Positions 49,605 to 62,832 of a DNA stretch of 64,000 bases are shown one piece after another. This stretch comes from Gilliamella sp. B3022 (GTDB lineage Bacteria; Pseudomonadota; Gammaproteobacteria; Enterobacterales; Orbaceae). Below the pieces are notes generated by a model. That model did not search any database. It saw only the letters and a list, made by a program, of their open reading frames with translations, and was not told the DNA's origin. Position 1 is the stretch's first letter; the number at the start of each line of letters is the position of its first letter. The stretch lies in NCBI RefSeq assembly GCF_028751545.1, contig NZ_CP071867.1, positions 372,001-436,000 of the forward strand, in the 5' to 3' direction. A program made the translations under genes and the position numbers.

Positions 49605-51722
49605 ATGAACTATCGTCTTAAAAACAACCATATAGATGTCCTATTTCGAACAACACCTTATGCTGAACTTAGCTATTTTGGTAAGCGATTACAAAACATT
49701 CAACTTGAACAACTGGAAATATTAACTCCTGCTGTTCCTAACGCTCGTATTGATGTTGACGTTCCTTTTACTCTATGTCCTGAAGAAGGTTTGGGTAATT
49801 TTAGTACACCGGGACTTGAAGGCCATCGCAATAATAAAGATTGGTCTCCTGTTTTTATCACCAAAGAAGTAATTCAAAAAGAAAATGAAATTACCATTAT
49901 AAGTGAAGATAATATTGCTAACCTACGTTTCATCAGCCATTTTATTTTAGATAACAGCGGCGTATTACAATGCCAAAATAGTTTAATTAATTTAGATGAT
50001 GAGCCTTATCAGGTCAATCGTTTATCAATCACTCTCCCCTTACCTGAGAGAGCGCAAGAGTTAATGGCCTTTAGTGGACGTTGGATTAAGGAGTTTTACC
50101 CTCATCGTATAAAAATCGAACACTGTGGGTATTTGCAGGAAAACCGTCGTGGACGCACTTCGCATGAATATTTTCCGGGTATGGTAGCTGGCACCGAAGG
50201 TTTTAAAGAACAATCTGGTGAAGTATGGGGTATTCATTTAGGTTGGAGTGGAAACCATCGAATCCAAGTAGCCGTAAAAAGTAATGGTAAACGTTTCATA
50301 CAAGCTGAAGCCTTATATATGGCAGGTGAAATAACATTAGCTACAAACGAATCGATTTCAACACCATGGTTATATGCAACTTATAGTGATCAAGGCTTGA
50401 ATCAGATGAGTCAGCATTTTCATGAGTTTTTACGTGGTAACATTATTAAATTTAGCCAAAATAAACCTCGTCCAGTCCATCTTAATACTTGGGAAGGCAT
50501 CTTTTTTGATCATAATCCAGATTATATTATGCAAATGGCGTCCAAAGCTGCACATATGGGGGTTGAACGATTTATTATTGATGATGGCTGGTTTGGTAAA
50601 CGTGACGATGATTATCAAGCATTGGGAGATTGGTATTTGGATAAACGGAAATATCCAAACGGATTAGAGCCCGTAATTAAACATGTTAAAGATCTGGGCA
50701 TGGAATTTGGTATTTGGGTTGAACCTGAGATGATTAATAAAAATTCTGATCTTTATCGTGCTCATCCTGATTGGCTACTTGAACTGAAAGGTTATAATCA
50801 GCCTGAAGGTCGTCATCAATATTTACTCGATTTACAGAATCCAGCGGTTTTTGAATATTTGCTTGAAAGATTGACTTGGTTGCTTGGAAGCTATGACATT
50901 GACTATATAAAATGGGATATGAATCGTGAAATAGTGCAAGCAGGTCATAATGGTAATCCAGCGATTGTTGGACAGACCGAAGCGTTATATCGTTTAATTG
51001 ATATTTTACAAGAAAAATTCCCTCATGTTGAAATTGAGTCTTGTTCATCTGGCGGAGGACGTATCGATTATGAAATATTAAAACGTACTCAACGTTTCTG
51101 GACATCGGACTCTAACGATGCATTAGACCGCCAAATCATTCAACGTGGCATGAGTTACTTCTTCCCTCCTGAGGTCATGGGCGCTCATATTGGTGGTGCT
51201 TTATGTCATACTACATTTCGCGAGTTACATATGAATTTACGAGGTTTAACTGCCCTATTTGGACATATGGGCGTTGAACTTGATCCTGTTAAAGAATCTG
51301 AAAAGGAACAAAAAGAATTTGCTCATTATATTAATTTACACAAACAATTGCGTCCATTATTACATAGCGGTAATAGTGTGCGTTTGGATGTTGATGATCC
51401 TAATGCAATGCAAAGTTATGGTGTTGTAAGCAAAGATAAAAAAGAAGCTGCTTTCATTATTGCTCAATTGACATTACCAACCTATGCATTGAGTGGCAAT
51501 TTACGATTGACGGGTTTGTCAGCTGATAAACAATATCATATAGAAATTCTTGATATGCCAGATAATATTGATCCAAAAATCAGTGGTCATGTGATGAAAA
51601 TATTACCTATGTGGATGCAAACGAAAACAACAGTTTCTGGCGATTGGTTAATGAATATAGGATTACCATTACCCGTGCTCGATCCTGCAACGGCTATGCT
51701 GATAAAAATCACATCCAAATAA
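49605..51722 (+). CDS. Alpha-galactosidase, GH36
   Basis: Releases galactose from melibiose, raffinose-type or other alpha-galactosides. N-terminal beta-supersandwich (about 1-300), then a TIM barrel with the nucleophile D438 in YIKWDMNR and acid/base D502 in WTSDSNDALDRQ; the motif ESCSSGGGRID precedes it. 705 residues fits bacterial GH36 (RafA/AgaA type). No signal peptide, so it acts in the cytoplasm after uptake. It precedes galR and has its own GalR-type and CRP-like sites. No melibiose or raffinose permease gene is in the window. Confidence 0.94.
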   Translation: MNYRLKNNHIDVLFRTTPYAELSYFGKRLQNIQLEQLEILTPAVPNARIDVDVPFTLCPEEGLGNFSTPGLEGHRNNKDWSPVFITKEVIQKENEITIISEDNIANLRFISHFILDNSGVLQCQNSLINLDDEPYQVNRLSITLPLPERAQELMAFSGRWIKEFYPHRIKIEHCGYLQENRRGRTSHEYFPGMVAGTEGFKEQSGEVWGIHLGWSGNHRIQVAVKSNGKRFIQAEALYMAGEITLATNESISTPWLYATYSDQGLNQMSQHFHEFLRGNIIKFSQNKPRPVHLNTWEGIFFDHNPDYIMQMASKAAHMGVERFIIDDGWFGKRDDDYQALGDWYLDKRKYPNGLEPVIKHVKDLGMEFGIWVEPEMINKNSDLYRAHPDWLLELKGYNQPEGRHQYLLDLQNPAVFEYLLERLTWLLGSYDIDYIKWDMNREIVQAGHNGNPAIVGQTEALYRLIDILQEKFPHVEIESCSSGGGRIDYEILKRTQRFWTSDSNDALDRQIIQRGMSYFFPPEVMGAHIGGALCHTTFRELHMNLRGLTALFGHMGVELDPVKESEKEQKEFAHYINLHKQLRPLLHSGNSVRLDVDDPNAMQSYGVVSKDKKEAAFIIAQLTLPTYALSGNLRLTGLSADKQYHIEILDMPDNIDPKISGHVMKILPMWMQTKTTVSGDWLMNIGLPLPVLDPATAMLIKITSK

Positions 51723-52062
51723 ATTAAAAAAAACACAAAAAAACTATATTATTTAACAAAAAATGGGGATGAAAGTATTCATTCCCTTTAATAACATGTT
51801 AAATTTGAAATGGTTCGGCAAATAATACAATGATTGGCAAATAAAAATTTTTCTATTATTATAAGGTTTTATCTCATATGTTCAGTACCAAACAGACTGA
51901 ATTAGTTAGAAGATATAAAAATATTTCAAGTATCGGTTCCCTCCCCCCTTTGCGAACCACTTTTGCTTTAATCGTCGGTAAACTACAATATTTTATATGG
52001 ATAAACTTTAAGTAATATGGATATAAATTTTAAGTAGTAATATCAAATTAAAAGGAAGTTTT
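51723..52062 (+). other. Intergenic region between GH36 gene and galR
   Basis: 340 bp with no gene. It contains the stem-loop at 51765-51786 and a C-rich patch near 51945-51956. A sequence at 51970-51989 (outer TTTA/TAAA) is too imperfect to call a GalR operator. The galR ribosome-binding site AAGGAAG lies at its end. Confidence 0.5.
51765..51789 (+). terminator. Terminator-like stem-loop after alpha-galactosidase
   Basis: GGGGATGAA pairs with TTCATTCCC (9 bp with one G-T pair, 4-nt loop), followed by TTTA and preceded by A6. About 43 bp past the stop. Confidence 0.6.
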
Positions 52063-53067
52063 ATGGTGACAATAAAAGACGTTGCACAATTAGCCAATGT
52101 TTCAGTTGCAACAGTATCTCGTGTTATCAATAATGCAAACAATGTTAGCAATAATAAGCGTGAGATTGTTAAAACTGCTATGGAAAAATTGAATTATTAT
52201 CCAGATGCAAATGCTCGTGCTTTATCTCAACAAAATTCAAAAACCATTGGTATTATTGTCGCAGACGTTTCGGATCCTTTTTTTGGTGCTATGGTTAGTG
52301 CGGTTGAAAAAGTAGCTTATCGAACAGGGCATTTTTTATTGATAGGTAATGGTTATCACAATGAAAAAAAAGAATATAATGCTATTACCCAATTAATTGA
52401 GCATCGCTGTTCTTCGTTAGTGGTTCATGCAAAAATGCTTTCCGATAGTACCTTAATAAGATTGATGCAACAAGTTCCAGGAATGGTATTAATTAATCGT
52501 ATAATAAAAGGTTTTGAAAAACGTTGCATTGCACTTGATGACCGCTATGGTTCTTACTTAGCTGTAAAACATCTAATTCAAAATGGTCATACCAACATTG
52601 GTTATTTATGTTCAAATCATGACATATCAGATTCATCCGACCGCTTACAAGGATATAAAGATGCGCTTTTAGAACATGATATTGACATCAATGATAACTT
52701 GATTGCTATTTCCTCACCAAATGAAATAGGCGGTGAACAAGCTATGATGTCCCTTTTAGAGCGCAATCGTCAAATTACGGCCATTGCCTGCTATAATGAC
52801 TCAATGGCAGCAGGTGCTATTTCTGTGTTATATGATAATGATATAAAAATTCCATCAGATATTTCTATAATTGGTTTTGACGATTTATTACTTGCTCGGT
52901 ATTTACATCCCAAATTGACAACTATCCGGTACCCATTGCAAACTATGGCTGAGCAAGCTGCTGAACTGGCATTATGTTTAGCAAAAAAAGAAATTCCACC
53001 CGCCAATTTAATTAATGTTTTTACTCCAACTTTAACCAAACGATATTCTGTTAACAAAATTAAATAA
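52063..53067 (+). CDS. galR: LacI-family repressor, GalR-like
   Basis: Transcription repressor responding to galactose. HTH at about residues 3-22 (IKDVAQLANVSVATVSRVIN), then a periplasmic-binding-protein-like domain with DVSDPFFGAMVSAVEKVAY and IACYNDSMAAGAISVL. It resembles E. coli GalR along its whole length, more closely than GalS as I recall the sequences. 334 residues. Two GalR-type palindromes lie at 49490-49503 and 55190-55203, so it likely controls the GH36 gene, lacZ and perhaps the porin. Confidence 0.92.
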   Translation: MVTIKDVAQLANVSVATVSRVINNANNVSNNKREIVKTAMEKLNYYPDANARALSQQNSKTIGIIVADVSDPFFGAMVSAVEKVAYRTGHFLLIGNGYHNEKKEYNAITQLIEHRCSSLVVHAKMLSDSTLIRLMQQVPGMVLINRIIKGFEKRCIALDDRYGSYLAVKHLIQNGHTNIGYLCSNHDISDSSDRLQGYKDALLEHDIDINDNLIAISSPNEIGGEQAMMSLLERNRQITAIACYNDSMAAGAISVLYDNDIKIPSDISIIGFDDLLLARYLHPKLTTIRYPLQTMAEQAAELALCLAKKEIPPANLINVFTPTLTKRYSVNKIK

Positions 53068-53081
53068 TGGTATTGGATAAT

Positions 53082-53124
53082 AAAAAATGTCGAAAATACT
53101 ATAGATTAAGTGTTTTCGACATTT
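53082..53124 (-). terminator. Intrinsic terminator after the porin gene
   Basis: AAATGTCGAAAA / TTTTCGACATTT stem (12 bp, 16-nt loop); on the minus strand it is followed by T6. It separates the convergent porin and galR genes. Confidence 0.75.
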
Positions 53125-53147
53125 AACTATTTTTTAGAAACTATTAT

Positions 53148-54938
<1,791 letters not shown>

Positions 54939-54981
54939 TCATTATTGTATAGAGATTAAAGAAGCCTCATAAACTTGAGAC

Positions 54982-55024
54982 AAAAAAAAACCTAAAAAAT
55001 AGCAATAACTATTTTTTAGGTTTT
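54982..55024 (-). terminator. Intrinsic terminator in the porin leader (attenuator)
   Basis: On the minus strand AAAACCTAAAAAATAG pairs with CTATTTTTTAGGTTTT (16 bp, 6-nt loop), and the T run extends to nine. It lies 53 bp before the porin ATG, so it would end transcription before the gene. Its 5' arm overlaps the 3' end of the RAT at 55019-55049. Confidence 0.85.
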
Positions 55025-55049
55025 GCCCATAATATTACGGTAGCAATCC
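55019..55049 (-). promoter_or_regulatory. Ribonucleic antiterminator (RAT) for a BglG/LicT-type protein
   Basis: The minus strand begins GGATTGCTACCG and ends ATGGGCAAAACC, 31 nt. The E. coli bgl RAT, as I recall it, begins GGATTGTTACTG and ends GCAGGCAAAACC (29 nt). Both conserved ends agree, and the last six bases are the start of the terminator's 5' arm, so the two structures exclude each other. This is the established design of BglG-family control. Confidence 0.85.
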
Positions 55050-55118
55050 AATGCTTAATAAATAAGCTTATTTAATATAACGAATAAAATTGATTATTAA
55101 CAATATAAATCTACACAA

Positions 55119-55134
55119 TGTGATATATATCACA
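55119..55134. promoter_or_regulatory. CRP site in the porin-lacZ intergenic region
   Basis: TGTGA-TATATA-TCACA, a perfect consensus inside a 20-bp palindrome (55117-55136). It is placed to act on the porin promoter, where a TATATT -10-like hexamer lies at 55074-55079 on the minus strand, and possibly on lacZ. Confidence 0.85.
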
Positions 55135-55189
55135 TTAAAATTGCATTTATTATTCAATTTCCTTTTTTAAACTAATCAAAAAATATTAA

Positions 55190-55203
55190 TGTAATCGATT
55201 ACA
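55190..55203. promoter_or_regulatory. GalR-type operator in the porin-lacZ intergenic region
   Basis: TGTAATCGATTACA is a perfect 14-bp palindrome matching the GalR/GalS core. It lies 117 bp before the lacZ ATG and next to a second CRP-like site. Confidence 0.8.
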
Positions 55204-55208
55204 CAAAG

Positions 55209-55224
55209 TGTTAACTTGATCACT
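55209..55224 (+). promoter_or_regulatory. Second CRP-like site upstream of lacZ
   Basis: TGTTA, 6 bp, TCACT: eight of ten consensus positions, with outer AAGTG/CACTT symmetry. 5 bp downstream of the GalR-type operator, repeating the operator-CRP spacing seen at the GH36 gene (7 bp). Confidence 0.5.
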
Positions 55225-55287
55225 TAAATAAAATAAAAACGATTTATAATAAATATTAAAGAGCCAGATTAATAAATGAAATAGTAA

Positions 55288-58407
<3,120 letters not shown>

Positions 58408-58431
58408 TAAACGAAGATTGTACGACTAAAG

Positions 58432-58460
58432 TTAGGCACAGTTTATTTGTGCCTAAATTT
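58432..58460 (+). terminator. Terminator after lacZ
   Basis: TTAGGCACA pairs with TGTGCCTAA (9 bp, 7-nt loop), followed by ATTTT. It lies in the convergent gap between lacZ and recB. Confidence 0.7.
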
Positions 58461-58467
58461 TAGATAA

Positions 58468-61400
58468 TTAAAAGGTTAATATTTCTTCACCTTCAAATAA
58501 TTGATCGAGTTTTTCAATAAACTCTTGCTTAGGTTGATGATAAAAAATGCCATTATCAGGCATACCCCGTAAAAAGAGATAATATACCCCACCAAAATGA
58601 GTTTGAAATTGATAATTGGATAGTCTACTTCGCAAAAATCGATGCAATGCTAAACTATAAAGTTGATATTGTAGATCATAACGATGTTCTTCCATCACTT
58701 TTTTCAGTGCACGTTGCCCATAATAATCAATATTATCACCTAACCAATTTGACTTATAATCGACCAAATAATATTTTCCTTTAAATTCAAAGATTAAATC
58801 AATAAATCCTTTCAACATACCTTGAACCGTATCAAAGGATAATTCAGAACGCGATTGAGACAAATCATCATATTTTTTACACAAAGAATCCAATTGTTGG
58901 CAAGTTACAGATTGACGTATAGGTAAATAAAATTGTAACTCGTTTATGCATCTACCCATCAATATTTTTGATAAGTTTAACCCAGGTAGACCAAGGTCAG
59001 TCGCCAATACTTGCCTCATCCAATTGGCAATCGTGTTATTCCAATTAGAATTAAGATTAAGCTTTTTCACCATTTGTGCACATAATTCATCAATATTATC
59101 GGGTGAGATCTGTTCCATAATGCTGTGCATTAATGTACCTACATATGCCCCTTTAGGGAAATGGTGAATGTTGTAATTTGATATTATTGCCTCTTTACTA
59201 TCCGATTCTGGTTGCGACTCATCCCAATCATTGATGATATCAAGATGATAAGTTAAGACACCTTCATCATGGCGTTGCAATTCAGTATAACTGGTCACTC
59301 GCCAACAGTTTGAAAGCTTACGCTTAAAAACGTTAGCGGATAATGTTGGAGCGGATAACATAGGTGGCACATAACGTTGCCCGTCAATTGGCAATTGAAC
59401 ATCAATTAAGTTTGCCAAACTACTAATAGCTCTTAAGTCATTTTTCAAAAGATGATTAATGGCTGTCTGGTTTTTTTTCAAAGAAGCAAGACCGATGCTG
59501 CAATGATAAACTGATCGCGTCATGGCAACATATAATAAACGTAAATCCTCGGCAAGGCGTTCATCTTCAATTTGTTGCTTAATTTCATCCGTTAATAACC
59601 ATGCATAACTTAGTTTATAATCATTATCTTTATCATGATAAAATTGATTGTTAGATGATCGATACATTGAAATAAATGGTAACCAAACAATTGGAAATTC
59701 CAAACCTTTTGATTTATGTATCGTTATGATTTTAACTAGGTTATCATCACTTTCGAGACGCTGTTCGTGATTTTCTATATTAAGGTCAGGATTCACTATT
59801 TGTTTGGTCAACCAACGTACTAAAGCATGTGGGCTGTCTAATTCATCTGCAGCTTCTTGAAGCAATTCGCCTAAGTGCATTAGATTAGTTAAAGTACGCT
59901 CCCCATCTTGACGTGCCAAAATATTTTCAGCTAAATGACGTCTTTTCATCATACGGCGTAACATCACTAATACACCATAGTATAACCAAATCACTTGGTA
60001 TTGTTTAAACTCTTCAACCAAACTTTCCCATTTATCCTGATCCTCTGTAATTTGCTCAAGTTCAGTCATTGTTTGACCAAATAATGATGTCATTAAGGCT
60101 AACCGTAGTGTTGATTCATTCTCTGGCATTAATACTGCTTGCAACAAACAAAGTACATCTTTTGCCTCACTTGATGAAAAAACACTATTATGATTTGATA
60201 GGTAGACACTTTTAACACCAGAAACGGCTAATTTCTGTTGAATAATTTCAGCTTCACGTCCGGTCCGCACTAAAATAGCAATATCAGAGGTCATCACCGG
60301 ACGTTGTTCATGATTATCACTTAATACTGAAGAATTTGATAATAAACTTACTATTTGTTGAGCACAGCAGCTTGCCATGTATTGTTGATAATCCGCATTT
60401 GTTGAAACACTTTCAGGCAATAGATAAGCAGTTAATGCTGACACTTCTTTTTTATTGATTAATAATGATCTTTTCCGATTTCTTTCTGCTGCTTGCATTG
60501 GTAAAAAAGGAATTTCATCAAATACAAACGGTTTATCGTGATTGGCAAATAGTTGATTAACTGCATTCACCATTGAAGCTGAAGAACGTTGGTTTACATC
60601 CATCGTATAATGATTTTCACCTGTCGATCGCTTAGCTTCTAAATAAGTGAAAATATCAGCACCACGAAAACTATATATAGCTTGCTTTGGATCACCAATA
60701 AATAACAGACCGCAATCAGAATGCTGGCTATCGTAAATACGATTGAATATTTGATACTGTAATGGGTCGGTATCTTGGAATTCATCAATTAAGGCTACAC
60801 AATATTGTGAAGCAATACTTTGCGCTAGTCGTTTACCATTTTTTACATACAAAGCACGATTAAGTTGCCAAATCAGGTCATCAAAACTTATAGCACCCTG
60901 TTTGAGTTTTTCTTTATAGATGCCTTTTTGGATAACACCGACAATATCCATTAAAATTTGGCTGCGTAAATTAAGTGGTTGTTGATAAAGTAACTCAATT
61001 TTTGCAAAAATACAGTGATAAGGAGCCTTCTTGCCATCTTTAGTTTTTTCGATTAATACGGATTGGCAAAATCTTTCAAGTTCATTGGGTAATTCAAACG
61101 TCTGGGTTGGTTGATTGGCCCATGTGGTGACTTTGTTTATCCAATTAGGTAAGTTACGGCTACTATAAGATTGTTTACTAATGCCTGATTGGGTAATAAT
61201 CTCGGTTAATTCGTTAACCGCAGCTAACCATGATCGTTTTACTTCTTCAATCTGGTTAAAGTTATTCTGGTAAAATGTGTTAATCATATCGCTGATATCA
61301 GGATCAGCCTCATTATTGTTTTTTAATTCTAAAGTTAAATACGGCTTAATGTCTTTTAATAATGTGGCAGGATCTTGCCAAGTGCCGATGACTAAGTAAG

Positions 61401-61941
61401 CAAGAGATTTATCAAGTGGCGTAAAGTAATGACGCCAAAAGTCTTGTGCTACACGTAATTGCAGTTGATATTCATCAGCCATGAGTGTTTGTTCAAATAA
61501 CACTCCTGATTCAAAAGCATGACTGGTTAATATACGTTGACAAAAACTATGAATAGTATAAATAGCGGCATCGTCCATTGATTGTTGAGCATCAGTAAGT
61601 TTTTGCACCGCAAACTTGCGATCATCGATTATTTCAATCAGTTTTTGATAAATAGGATCTTGATGATATCCCTGAAGTAAACCAAGCCTTAATTCTTGAA
61701 TATTTTGTCGAATACGTGAACGTAATTCTTGCGTTGCCGCCTTAGTAAAAGTTACAACTAGGATTTGATTAACGTCAAGTGGCTTTGGATAACTATTTTG
61801 ACCAATACCAAGTAATAACCTTAGATAAATAAAAGCGAGTGAATAAGTTTTACCTGTTCCGGCCGATGCTTCAATTAAGCTTCGACCGGTTAAAGGTAGA
61901 TCAAAAAGATTAAGTTTTTTTACTGAACTTGCTGAAACCAT
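58468..61941 (-). CDS. recB: Exodeoxyribonuclease V beta subunit RecB
   Basis: Helicase-nuclease subunit of RecBCD, which processes double-strand breaks and loads RecA at Chi. SF1A helicase with Walker A EASAGTGKT (residues 24-32), Walker B-type VALIDEFQDTDPLQY near 380 and motif VAMTRSVYHC; the C-terminal nuclease domain has the signature LVDYKSNWLG, with the catalytic Asp and Lys. 1157 residues against 1180 in E. coli. It overlaps sixA by 22 bp. recC and recD are not in the window, so the usual recC-ptrA-recB-recD block is broken up here. Confidence 0.96.
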   Translation of the reverse strand: MVSASSVKKLNLFDLPLTGRSLIEASAGTGKTYSLAFIYLRLLLGIGQNSYPKPLDVNQILVVTFTKAATQELRSRIRQNIQELRLGLLQGYHQDPIYQKLIEIIDDRKFAVQKLTDAQQSMDDAAIYTIHSFCQRILTSHAFESGVLFEQTLMADEYQLQLRVAQDFWRHYFTPLDKSLAYLVIGTWQDPATLLKDIKPYLTLELKNNNEADPDISDMINTFYQNNFNQIEEVKRSWLAAVNELTEIITQSGISKQSYSSRNLPNWINKVTTWANQPTQTFELPNELERFCQSVLIEKTKDGKKAPYHCIFAKIELLYQQPLNLRSQILMDIVGVIQKGIYKEKLKQGAISFDDLIWQLNRALYVKNGKRLAQSIASQYCVALIDEFQDTDPLQYQIFNRIYDSQHSDCGLLFIGDPKQAIYSFRGADIFTYLEAKRSTGENHYTMDVNQRSSASMVNAVNQLFANHDKPFVFDEIPFLPMQAAERNRKRSLLINKKEVSALTAYLLPESVSTNADYQQYMASCCAQQIVSLLSNSSVLSDNHEQRPVMTSDIAILVRTGREAEIIQQKLAVSGVKSVYLSNHNSVFSSSEAKDVLCLLQAVLMPENESTLRLALMTSLFGQTMTELEQITEDQDKWESLVEEFKQYQVIWLYYGVLVMLRRMMKRRHLAENILARQDGERTLTNLMHLGELLQEAADELDSPHALVRWLTKQIVNPDLNIENHEQRLESDDNLVKIITIHKSKGLEFPIVWLPFISMYRSSNNQFYHDKDNDYKLSYAWLLTDEIKQQIEDERLAEDLRLLYVAMTRSVYHCSIGLASLKKNQTAINHLLKNDLRAISSLANLIDVQLPIDGQRYVPPMLSAPTLSANVFKRKLSNCWRVTSYTELQRHDEGVLTYHLDIINDWDESQPESDSKEAIISNYNIHHFPKGAYVGTLMHSIMEQISPDNIDELCAQMVKKLNLNSNWNNTIANWMRQVLATDLGLPGLNLSKILMGRCINELQFYLPIRQSVTCQQLDSLCKKYDDLSQSRSELSFDTVQGMLKGFIDLIFEFKGKYYLVDYKSNWLGDNIDYYGQRALKKVMEEHRYDLQYQLYSLALHRFLRSRLSNYQFQTHFGGVYYLFLRGMPDNGIFYHQPKQEFIEKLDQLFEGEEILTF

Positions 61942-62378
61942 TCAAGCTTTCCTACAGCATCTAATGTTAGCTCAATACAAGCAATAGCAGCAGTTGGAAA
62001 CATAGGAGGTGGGACCTGCGGACAAAGTTCATTAACAACATATCCCACTAATGGCAGATGCGATACAATAATAACATTTGTTAAACCATTAGATAACAAT
62101 ACTCTAATTAAATCAACGATATGTGATGAGCTACCACTGGGTACTAAGCATTTTTCAGTTTCGACCTTTGTCACGTGGACATAAGTTGATAATCCGGACA
62201 ATGTTTGCTGAGCACGTAAATAAGGACTCACTAAGGCTAAATCGAAGTTAAAATTTTGTTCTTTAAGCCATATACCAACTTTTTTAGACTGTTCAATACC
62301 ATAATCAGTCAGAGTGCGACTTGAATCAGATGAAGCAGAAAATCCTGCTTCACCGTGTCTCATAATACAAACTTTCAT
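61920..62378 (-). CDS. sixA: Phosphohistidine phosphatase SixA
   Basis: Histidine-phosphatase-fold enzyme that removes phosphate from His in phosphotransfer proteins (ArcB, and NPr in E. coli). The catalytic RHG motif lies in CIMRHGEAGF (residues 4-13), the second His in VSHLPLVGYVV. 152 residues, slightly shorter than E. coli (161). It overlaps recB by 22 bp and follows yfcZ after 10 bp: the three form a probable operon that is unlike the E. coli order. Confidence 0.94.
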   Translation of the reverse strand: MKVCIMRHGEAGFSASSDSSRTLTDYGIEQSKKVGIWLKEQNFNFDLALVSPYLRAQQTLSGLSTYVHVTKVETEKCLVPSGSSSHIVDLIRVLLSNGLTNVIIVSHLPLVGYVVNELCPQVPPPMFPTAAIACIELTLDAVGKLEWFQQVQ

Positions 62379-62388
62379 TAATCTATTA

Positions 62389-62685
62389 TTAACGTAATTT
62401 TAATTGGAAGATCATGCATTCTGCACCACAGCAAAAAGTAAATGTTGCTGATAATTTAAAACCATCATCAACTTTCTCAATATTACTGTTAATTTCACAA
62501 GGTTCTGTTTCAACAGTTTTTGCAGCTTGGGTCAATGATGCCAATTTAGCTTGTGCTTCTGATTCTGTTGCAAAGACATGTTCGTACTCAGCGCTGCAAT
62601 TGTCATTATCAATAATTGTACCAACATCTACACAACAACACGCTGGAGTTTCGTTCGCTTTACATTTGTTTAAAGAATCTGTCAT
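62389..62685 (-). CDS. yfcZ: YfcZ/YiiS-family small protein (DUF406)
   Basis: Small cytosolic protein of unknown function. I chose the ATG at 62685 (MTDSLNKCKANETPACCCVD), which matches the E. coli start and has an AGAGG ribosome-binding site; a reading from 62736 would add 17 residues. Conserved features are CCCVDVGTI, the VETEPC segment and the ending FTFCCGAECMIFQLKLR. 98 residues. The many Cys hint at metal or redox chemistry, which is unproven. Confidence 0.9.
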   Translation of the reverse strand: MTDSLNKCKANETPACCCVDVGTIIDNDNCSAEYEHVFATESEAQAKLASLTQAAKTVETEPCEINSNIEKVDDGFKLSATFTFCCGAECMIFQLKLR

Positions 62686-62832
62686 GCTATACCTCTGTTT
62701 ACCGATTGATTTCGTTAATAGTATACTCTTAATCATAACTTAGGGCAAAATGTAAAAATTTTTATCACAACTGAAATTTTTGGCATATATTAAAACTTTA
62801 TTTTTATTTTTCTCAATTAATTAAATAATATG

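Noticed and set aside
50734-51105. 123-residue minus-strand ORF inside the GH36 gene
   Set aside because: Antisense shadow within a well-conserved enzyme gene; no ribosome-binding site or family resemblance.
51945-51956. C-rich run upstream of galR as a phase-variable promoter tract
   Set aside because: The longest pure run is six C, too short to argue for slippage, and its place relative to a promoter is unknown.
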